DNA from: Clostridiaceae bacterium
GTDB taxonomy: Bacteria; Bacillota; Clostridia; Oscillospirales; Acutalibacteraceae
Length of the DNA stretch: 18,886 nucleotides
Assembly: GCA_904501755.1 (NCBI GenBank)
Contig: CAJGBV010000026.1
Span: forward strand, 1-18,886
Direction of reading: 5' to 3'
The translations under genes were made by a program, and so were the position numbers. This document shows positions 13,901 through 18,886 of this stretch, piece after piece. The notes below the pieces were generated by a model. That model did no database searches, was not told the DNA's origin, and saw only the letters and a list, made by a program, of their open reading frames with translations. The first letter of the stretch is position 1. Each line of letters starts with the position of its first letter.

Positions 13901-14755
13901 CTTTACAGGCTTAATATCCGCCATTTCCTCATCAGTCATAAACATTTTACAGTAAATAGAATTCGTTTTATCACTAAGACAGAAAGTGACTATCTTTCGC
14001 GGTCCGCGTTTTGTATTAATATCCTTAACCTCATAGTTAAAAACAGTACCCCATCCCGCAAGCTGTATCTTGCCTCTGTCCGAGGGAATTATATCAATAA
14101 GTCTTACAAAATTTTTCTCTAATTTCTTACCATAAAACAATTCAACATCATAAAGAAAATCAGGCAATCCTTCTGCCGAAACTGGTATAGGCTCTGCTTT
14201 ATGTTCAATCCGAACAGGTTCTTCAGTAGGCATAGGAATTTCCTCATCATAAGGCTCAACCTCCTGTGGAACCGGAATTTCTGTATTTTCGGTTTGTCCC
14301 GAAAATTTAACAGAAATATCTACTCCGAATGTATCCTTTACTATTCGGGTAAATTTGGTAGAGAAGCCTGTTTCCTCGATTATTTTCAGTCCTCCAAAAG
14401 CAAGCACTATTTCAAGCTGTGAATCATTAAGAATATATTCAGCACCGTTAAAATAGCCGTTAAGCATCGCATTTTCATATTTTAACTGCTGACATATATC
14501 CTCACAGGCAGCAATATCAAATGCCGAAGAAGTAAAATTAAGAGTCAATTTAAGTGAAGAGGTTTTAAGGGCGGTTTTTAATATTTCAACAAGCTCGTCC
14601 TTAACCTCTTTTTTAATATATTTATCGCTGAGAAGCTCAATATCAAGACTCCTCTTTTCCATATCCAAATCACATTTTATCATATCGCAGTTTGCAAAAG
14701 CCCTTGTTTTTCTGTTTAAAAAGGCTTCAAAAACTGCGGAAAATTTTACAGACAT
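10949..14755 (-). CDS. polC: DNA polymerase III alpha subunit, Gram-positive type, without the exonuclease domain
   Basis: A 1268-residue replicative polymerase. In order: N-terminal domain (about 1-150), acidic/proline linker (about 155-195), OB fold (about 205-315), PHP domain beginning LHCHTNMSQKD with H332 and H334, the polymerase core with GSRGSVGSS (705-713), a four-cysteine zinc site (C733, C736, C758, C761), catalytic D787 and D789 in PDIDLNF and D914 in LKLDELGH, and the C-terminal clamp-binding end QMSMF. B. subtilis PolC is about 1437 residues and carries a DnaQ-like exonuclease inserted in the PHP domain between a YGVEANMVDD-like segment and the YH--LLV segment. Here YGVESYFADD (393-402) is followed within about 13 residues by YHQIILV (415-421), and no DVETTG motif exists anywhere. 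The reading frame is unbroken. The ribosome site AAAGGTGAG overlaps the ispG stop, so it is the last gene of the operon. Confidence 0.96.
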   Translation of the reverse strand: MSVKFSAVFEAFLNRKTRAFANCDMIKCDLDMEKRSLDIELLSDKYIKKEVKDELVEILKTALKTSSLKLTLNFTSSAFDIAACEDICQQLKYENAMLNGYFNGAEYILNDSQLEIVLAFGGLKIIEETGFSTKFTRIVKDTFGVDISVKFSGQTENTEIPVPQEVEPYDEEIPMPTEEPVRIEHKAEPIPVSAEGLPDFLYDVELFYGKKLEKNFVRLIDIIPSDRGKIQLAGWGTVFNYEVKDINTKRGPRKIVTFCLSDKTNSIYCKMFMTDEEMADIKPVKDGAIIIFNGNYSLDDFSGKYILEPKVMATAKMTEETDDYPEKRVELHCHTNMSQKDAVCPAGTLIKRAFKWGHKAIAITDHGVVQSYPAVAEAVSGIRKNGGEFKAIYGVESYFADDTKGETDITKLKSYHQIILVKDLVGLKNLYQLVSKAHVEDFYKRPVTRRSEIEKHREGLIIGSACEAGELFDAVLNGKSDEELIEIAKFYDYLEIQPIGNNAFMVRDSIKPDKVSKKGVVTPNPYKHVKNEEVLRDFNRKIVEIADKLSLPVVATGDVHFATKEDEILRKILMAAQGYEDFDNQAPLYLKTTTEMMEDFAYFGDRAKEFVIDNPNKIADMVSGDVVPVPPGNYPPVIEGSDDLLRSLCWDRVNSMYCHKGEINDIVKKRLDKELNSIINNGFSIMYISAQKLVKYSEDHGYLVGSRGSVGSSFAATMAGISEVNPLPPHYYCPKCQWNEFFSSAVVGSGFDLPEKNCPECNTPLNRDGHDIPFETFLGFKGDKVPDIDLNFSDEFQSEVQKYTETLFGKENVFKAGTISTIAEKTAFGYVKAYCENKGIVLSQAEMERLAKEVENSKIKATSGQHPAGMIVVPADMTIYDFCPIQHPADDPKSDILTTHFDFHSIHDNILKLDELGHVVPTTYKYLEEYTGISVNDISMSDPAVYSLFTSTSALNVTPQQIESETGTYCIPEFGTQFVRGMLMDCKPQNFADLLQISGLSHGTDVWLGNAKDLIDEGICTISNVIGTRDNIMVYLINQGMDEGRAFKITETVRKGLVAKGKVSKEDWEKMEDDMRAVNVPEWYIGSCKKIKYMFPKAHAAAYVISALRLCWYKVYKPLEFYCAYFTARPGDVDAPILMQGHEAVKRYIRETKAKGKEASKKELDVLDNMYIFNELLHRGIKILPIDLKKSHAVKFLPEKEGMRLPFGSVSGMGDKAAFDVYNAAQQGDFLSVEDFQAVSGVSKAVVQSLAELGVFGDLPDTNQMSMF

Positions 14756-14765
14756 TTTCTCACCT

Positions 14766-15821
14766 TTATAATTTTTCTATTTCTTTTTGAAGTATATTAA
14801 GTAATTCATTTTCAGGAACATTTTTATGAATTATCTCACCTTTTTTGAATACGATACCGCAGCCTTGTCCGCCTGCAATACCAAGGTCAGCCTCCCTTGC
14901 CTCACCAGGTCCGTTTACAACACATCCCATTACGGCAACGGTTATGTTCTTATGAACATTCTTAAATCTTTCCTCTGCCTCTTTAGCAAGTCCTATAAGA
15001 TCAACCTTTGTTCTGCCGCAGGTAGGACAGGATACAAATCGTATACCATCCTTTCTCAGCCCAATCGCTTTAAGCAAATCTTTTGCGGCATAAACCTCTT
15101 TTACAGGATTATCGGTAAGAGAAACTCTTATTGTACCCCCTATTCCGCCAAGAAGCAAACCGCCAATTCCTGCAGAGGAGCGAATAATTCCCATACGCTC
15201 GGTTCCCGCCTCGGTAACGCCTAAGTGAAGAGGATATCTGCACTGCTCAGCCGCAAGAGTGTACGCCCTATACATAGTAAGGGTATCAGATGATTTAAGT
15301 GAAAGAACAATCTGGTCAAAATCATATTTTTCAAGAAGAGAAATATGATACATTCCGCTTTGAACCATTGCCTCAGGTGTAGGAGAACCATATTTAGCAA
15401 GTATTTCCTTTTCAAGTGAGCCTGAATTAACACCGATTCTTATTGGTACACCTGCATTTCTACAAGAATGAGCAACCGCTTTAACTCTGCTTTCTTCTCC
15501 GATATTACCGGGGTTTATACGAATTTTATCAACCCCTGCGGCAACGCTTTCAAGTGCCAGTCGATAGTCAAAATGAATATCGGCAACAATAGGAGTGTTC
15601 ACCGCCTCTTTTAGTGCGGGAATAAGCCTTACTGCATTCATATCAGGAACAGCTACACGAATAATATCACAACCTGCTTTTTCAAGTTCCTTAGCCTGTT
15701 CAACATTTCCCTGTATATCGGTTGAAATAACATTAAGCATAGACTGCACAGAAACAGGATCGCCTGCACCTATCTGCATATCCTTAAGTTTTACAGCAAC
15801 TGTTTTATCATTAGTAAACAT
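14766..15821 (-). CDS. ispG: 4-hydroxy-3-methylbut-2-enyl diphosphate synthase
   Basis: A 351-residue [4Fe-4S] enzyme of the methylerythritol phosphate pathway that converts methylerythritol cyclodiphosphate to HMBPP. The N-terminal TIM barrel starts with DPVSVQSML, ADIHFDYRLAL and KIRINPGNIG. The C-terminal cluster domain has C265 and C268 (SCPTCGR), C300 and E307 (MGCVVNGPGE). The chosen ATG overlaps the rseP stop by one base (TGATG, 15819-15823), giving coupling; GGAG lies 12 bases upstream. A GTG at 15839 would add six residues but has a poor ribosome site. It sits where B. subtilis has proS, and shares its pathway with dxr two genes upstream. Confidence 0.95.
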   Translation of the reverse strand: MFTNDKTVAVKLKDMQIGAGDPVSVQSMLNVISTDIQGNVEQAKELEKAGCDIIRVAVPDMNAVRLIPALKEAVNTPIVADIHFDYRLALESVAAGVDKIRINPGNIGEESRVKAVAHSCRNAGVPIRIGVNSGSLEKEILAKYGSPTPEAMVQSGMYHISLLEKYDFDQIVLSLKSSDTLTMYRAYTLAAEQCRYPLHLGVTEAGTERMGIIRSSAGIGGLLLGGIGGTIRVSLTDNPVKEVYAAKDLLKAIGLRKDGIRFVSCPTCGRTKVDLIGLAKEAEERFKNVHKNITVAVMGCVVNGPGEAREADLGIAGGQGCGIVFKKGEIIHKNVPENELLNILQKEIEKL

Positions 15822-16879
15822 CAGAAAATCAAACTCCACACATCTTTAAGGGTAATAATCAGCATAAGTCCCAGCAGTAAAACAAGACCTACAGTATGAA
15901 TAATTCCCTCATATTTTTTTGCAACAGGGCGTCGCAGTATCATTTCGAGTAAAATAAACACAAGTCTACCACCATCAAGAGCAGGAACAGGAAGTAAATT
16001 AAAAATTCCTAAATTAACGGTTATAAGAGCCATAATAGGAAGAAGATTTAAAAGTCCCATTTTTGCCGCCTGACCTATGGTAGCAGTAACCCCAACAGGC
16101 CCTGATACAGCACTTATTCCAAATCTTCCTGTAATAAGGTCAATTAGAGAAAACCAAACTACTCTGCAGTAGGAAAAGGTTGTTTTGAAGGTAGCCTCAA
16201 TTACATTAAGAAAGTTTTTCTTTTCACCCAAAAATTTAAAATCAAGAGCCACATAATTTATGCCGTCCTCAGTTTCGGTAGCAAAGTCAACTTCACTAAG
16301 CACTACCTTTTCGCCATTTCTTTTAACCACTATTTCAAGTCTGCCATCCTCAACGGCAGTAAAGGCATAGGCAATATCCTGTGTTGTATACATTCTTCTG
16401 CCTTCAATGTGGGTTATCTCGTCCCCTACCATAAGACCCGAATCACAGCTTACTGCATTTTCATCAAACTGAGCCACTACGGTTGTACCCACAAGATTAC
16501 CTGAGCAAACAATAATACATACCACCAAAAGCCCCAGAAGTAGATTAAATGCCGCACCCGCCGCCGTTACAATAAAGCGTTTATATGCTTTTGCATTACA
16601 AAAGGCTCTTGAATCATTGCTTTCGCTGTCCTCACCCTCCATAGCACAATATCCGCCAAATGGCACAAGATTAAATCTATAAAGGGTTTCTTTTCCCTGT
16701 ATCTTAAAAAGCTTTGGACCAAAGCCTACAGCGAATTCATTAACCTTAATTTTAAACATCTTAGCGGTTATAAAATGACCGAACTCGTGAATAACTATAA
16801 GTATTAAAAACATAAGCACAGCCACAAGATAAGGCCATACAGAATTCAGAAAAGAAACAAAAGCAGAAATAACAATCAC
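15821..16879 (-). CDS. rseP: RseP/RasP-type site-2 intramembrane zinc protease
   Basis: A 352-residue membrane protease. The first helix carries HEFGH (H31, E32, H35). A second helix at about 103-125, a PDZ domain at about 130-190, and two C-terminal helices follow, one with FNLLPVPALDGGRL in which D302 is the third zinc ligand. This family cleaves transmembrane anti-sigma factors and cleared signal peptides. The start is a GTG 6 bases after the dxr stop (TAA). The only purine-rich site, GAG, abuts the GTG, so initiation probably depends on coupling to dxr. An internal ATG (residue 23) would delete most of the first membrane helix and is unlikely. Confidence 0.95.
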   Translation of the reverse strand: MIVISAFVSFLNSVWPYLVAVLMFLILIVIHEFGHFITAKMFKIKVNEFAVGFGPKLFKIQGKETLYRFNLVPFGGYCAMEGEDSESNDSRAFCNAKAYKRFIVTAAGAAFNLLLGLLVVCIIVCSGNLVGTTVVAQFDENAVSCDSGLMVGDEITHIEGRRMYTTQDIAYAFTAVEDGRLEIVVKRNGEKVVLSEVDFATETEDGINYVALDFKFLGEKKNFLNVIEATFKTTFSYCRVVWFSLIDLITGRFGISAVSGPVGVTATIGQAAKMGLLNLLPIMALITVNLGIFNLLPVPALDGGRLVFILLEMILRRPVAKKYEGIIHTVGLVLLLGLMLIITLKDVWSLIF

Positions 16880-16885
16880 CTCAAA

Positions 16886-18022
16886 TTAAATAAGAGAAAG
16901 AACAAACTCACGGGCTGTTTTATCAGCCTCAAAAACATCCTCAAGAGTGAAATCCTTACATACACTCTGATTTTCGGTTGCCGCCTCAACAAGCTCGGCA
17001 ATTTGCAAAAAGCTAATTTTATCCTTTAAGAACAGTTCAACAGCCATTTCGTTGGCTCCGTTTGCGGCAGTCGGCTTAAGACCGCCCTGATTAATAGCGT
17101 TTATACATATAGGAAGACACCTGAAGGTATCGGTATCAGGCTTATAAAACGTAAGTTTTGAAAGCTTTACAAGGTCAAGACGCTCACAAAGCGGCGCCCT
17201 CTCAGGATAGGTCAGAGCATACTGAATAGGAAGCTTCATATCAGGCACACCCATTTGAACGATTAGCCCTCCGTCAACAAACTGAACACCCGAATGAATA
17301 ATACTTTCTCTCTGTATAACAACATCAATTTTTTCGGCATCAAGTCCGAAAAGATGCACAGCCTCAATAACCTCAAGACCTTTATTCATAAGGGTTGCAG
17401 AATCTATTGTGATTTTAGCTCCCATACTCCAGTTAGGATGCTTCAGTGCATCCTTTGCAGTAACATTAAAAAGTTCTTCCCTACTTTTAGAAAAGAAAGG
17501 GCCACCCGAGGCTGTCAGCAAAATTCGCTCAACAGCACCCTTACACTGTCCCTGAAGTGACTGAAAAATAGCCGAATGTTCGCTGTCAACAGGAAGCATT
17601 TTACCCCCTGTTTCTTTTAAAGCCTTATTTACAAGCTCTCCACCAGTAACAAGAGATTCCTTATTTGCAAGGGCAAGAGTTTTTCCCGCCTTTATAGCTG
17701 TCATAGTAGGTCTAAGTCCCGCTATACCTACAATAGCATTAAGAACGGTATCGCCATTATACTGTGCAGCCTCACACACACCTTTATCACCGCCGAGTAC
17801 CTTTGTACTGCTATCCTTAAGGCGTATTTTTAGCTCATTAGCGGCTGCTTCATCCTGCATAACAGCAATATCAGGCTTAAATTCTCTTACCTGCGCTTCC
17901 ATTAAATCTACATTTTTTCCGGCAGCCAAAGCAGTAACCTTTATGTTCTGTTTTCTTGCAACCTCTAAAGCCTGAACACCTATAGAGCCTGTAGAGCCGA
18001 GAATAATAAGCTTTTCAGTCAT
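16886..18022 (-). CDS. dxr: 1-deoxy-D-xylulose-5-phosphate reductoisomerase
   Basis: A 378-residue NADPH enzyme that makes 2-C-methyl-D-erythritol 4-phosphate, the committed step of the MEP isoprenoid pathway. The N-terminal Rossmann motif GSTGSIG is at 9-15 and NKESLVTGG at 120-128. Metal ligands are D146 and E148 in VDSEHS and E217 in NKGLEVIEA, and the catalytic loop HPNWSMG is at 195-201. Length and motifs match the family. The ATG overlaps the cdsA stop by one base (TAATG), so translation is coupled. With ispG in the same operon it feeds isoprenoids to undecaprenyl diphosphate made by uppS. Confidence 0.97.
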   Translation of the reverse strand: MTEKLIILGSTGSIGVQALEVARKQNIKVTALAAGKNVDLMEAQVREFKPDIAVMQDEAAANELKIRLKDSSTKVLGGDKGVCEAAQYNGDTVLNAIVGIAGLRPTMTAIKAGKTLALANKESLVTGGELVNKALKETGGKMLPVDSEHSAIFQSLQGQCKGAVERILLTASGGPFFSKSREELFNVTAKDALKHPNWSMGAKITIDSATLMNKGLEVIEAVHLFGLDAEKIDVVIQRESIIHSGVQFVDGGLIVQMGVPDMKLPIQYALTYPERAPLCERLDLVKLSKLTFYKPDTDTFRCLPICINAINQGGLKPTAANGANEMAVELFLKDKISFLQIAELVEAATENQSVCKDFTLEDVFEADKTAREFVLSLI

Positions 18023-18834
18023 TAAAACAGACCTCCCTGAACACAGAGATTTAAAACAGGTGCTATTAAAAGTATGCTGTCAAAACGGTCAAGTATTCCG
18101 CCGTGACCGGGAATTAATTTTCCATAGTCCTTTAAATCAACACTTCTTTTAATAACAGATGCAAAAAGGTCGCCACACATACCTACTATACAAAGCAAAA
18201 CTGTAGCAATAACGATTACGATAGTCTTATCTGTTTTATCAAAAGCAAAAATAAGTATGATAGAGCATACAATACTCCAGACAATTCCGCCCACAGCTCC
18301 CTCAACGGTTTTTTTAGGACTTATAGTCGGACAAAGCTTATGCTTACCAATAAGCACTCCTGTAAAATATGCACCTGTATCGCACACAGAAGAAAAATTA
18401 AGTAGAAGCAAAAGATAAAAAATACCATTTGCGCCAAGATACAGTCCCGCAATACTGCTGAATGAATAAGACAGTACAACGGGAAAACCGAGCAGCGAAG
18501 CAATTGCCTTTATATCAAGTTTTTTACTGTTTGCAAGAGCGAATATAACAACTGCCACCGCATAAAGTACAGTGAAAAACTGACTACCAAGTCCAAAATA
18601 CAGCTTCTGAGTATAACCAAGCAGAGCAAGTACATTAACAAAGCCGAAAATACTTCCTGCTACAGAAGCCGCTTTTACACCTACAGCACCTGTGTTATTT
18701 AGAATCTCGTAACAGCCTATAGCAGTTATAGTAGCAATAAAAATGGCAAGAACAATAGGACAAAAACTTCCTACGAACAAAGCACCGCCAACCACAGCGA
18801 TTAATACTGCACCTGAAATAATACGAGTAAGCAT
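18022..18834 (-). CDS. cdsA: Phosphatidate cytidylyltransferase (CDP-diglyceride synthase)
   Basis: A 270-residue polytopic membrane enzyme that makes CDP-diacylglycerol from CTP and phosphatidate. About seven or eight hydrophobic helices are visible. The active-site region holds CDTGAYFTGVLIGKHK (151-166), SPKKTVEG (172-179), GDLFASVIKR (221-230) and the family signature GHGGILDRFDS (243-253). GGAGGGG lies 8 bases before the ATG and overlaps the end of uppS. Length fits the bacterial family. Confidence 0.95.
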   Translation of the reverse strand: MLTRIISGAVLIAVVGGALFVGSFCPIVLAIFIATITAIGCYEILNNTGAVGVKAASVAGSIFGFVNVLALLGYTQKLYFGLGSQFFTVLYAVAVVIFALANSKKLDIKAIASLLGFPVVLSYSFSSIAGLYLGANGIFYLLLLLNFSSVCDTGAYFTGVLIGKHKLCPTISPKKTVEGAVGGIVWSIVCSIILIFAFDKTDKTIVIVIATVLLCIVGMCGDLFASVIKRSVDLKDYGKLIPGHGGILDRFDSILLIAPVLNLCVQGGLF

Positions 18835-18837
18835 AAT

Positions 18838-18886
18838 TTATACCCCTCCGAACCGACGGTTACGTCGATTAAATTCATCAATGGCT
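18838..18886 (-). CDS. uppS: Isoprenyl transferase (undecaprenyl diphosphate synthase), last 15 residues only
   Basis: Reading the minus strand from the right edge gives AIDEFNRRNRRFGGV then TAA. This matches the usual C-terminus of UppS (the ---F--R-RRFGG motif) and the expected gene before cdsA in Firmicutes. The enzyme condenses isopentenyl units to the undecaprenyl carrier for wall synthesis. The rest lies beyond the window. The stop is 3 bases before the cdsA ATG. The identification rests on a short tail and gene order. Confidence 0.82.
   Translation of the reverse strand, partial: AIDEFNRRNRRFGGV

Noticed and set aside
11180..14422. Several plus-strand open frames of 60-170 codons opposite polC
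   Set aside because: They lie entirely antisense to a strongly supported gene, lack ribosome sites worth noting and show no family motif.
15822..15839. GTG start for IspG at 15839
   Set aside because: Poor ribosome site; the ATG overlapping the rseP stop is the usual coupled arrangement and gives a normal family N-terminus.

Overview
The window looks like a chromosomal segment of a low-GC Firmicute of class Clostridia, perhaps Oscillospirales/Ruminococcaceae-like. The evidence is a PolC-type replicative polymerase, strong Shine-Dalgarno sites, A/T-rich intergenic DNA, a cobalamin-dependent methionine synthase split as in other anaerobes, and the Firmicute gene order uppS-cdsA-dxr-rseP-...-polC. 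The taxon is inferred from gene content only.

Layout. (1) 1-about 2018 is the end of an integrated phage or phage-like element: the C-terminus of a peptidoglycan-binding endolysin, a small holin, a terminator, and a convergent tyrosine integrase. The integrase has a near-consensus promoter whose -35 box lies in a perfect 34-bp palindrome. Four helically phased 10-bp repeats lie between it and a tRNA-Trp gene, the likely attachment site. (2) 2019-2202 holds tRNA-Trp and a CAT-anticodon tRNA (Met), both on the minus strand and served by one strong promoter. (3) 2497-5490 is a plus-strand amino-sugar operon: a phosphoglucosamine mutase fused to an N-terminal Cro/CI helix-turn-helix, a stand-alone left-handed beta-helix protein that keeps the GlmU acetyltransferase residues, and glucosamine-6-phosphate deaminase. 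(4) 5535-9404 is a minus-strand one-carbon operon: metF, a separate MetH reactivation domain, and a MetH core without that domain. It meets the amino-sugar operon at a shared bidirectional terminator. (5) 9497-10747 is a monocistronic membrane-anchored G5/M23 cell-wall peptidase with its own promoter and terminator. (6) 10949-18886 is the distal part of a tightly coupled minus-strand operon: uppS (last 15 residues), cdsA, dxr, rseP, ispG and polC. It combines isoprenoid and undecaprenyl synthesis, phospholipid synthesis, intramembrane proteolysis and replication.

Three points deserve most attention. The HTH-GlmM fusion, with a palindrome just downstream of its putative -10 box, suggests an enzyme that may regulate its own operon. 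The three amino-sugar genes could together convert fructose-6-phosphate to GlcNAc-1-phosphate. PolC is about 170-180 residues shorter than usual because the proofreading exonuclease normally inserted in its PHP domain is absent, with no sign of a frameshift. No insertion sequence, CRISPR array, rRNA or recognisable riboswitch was seen.
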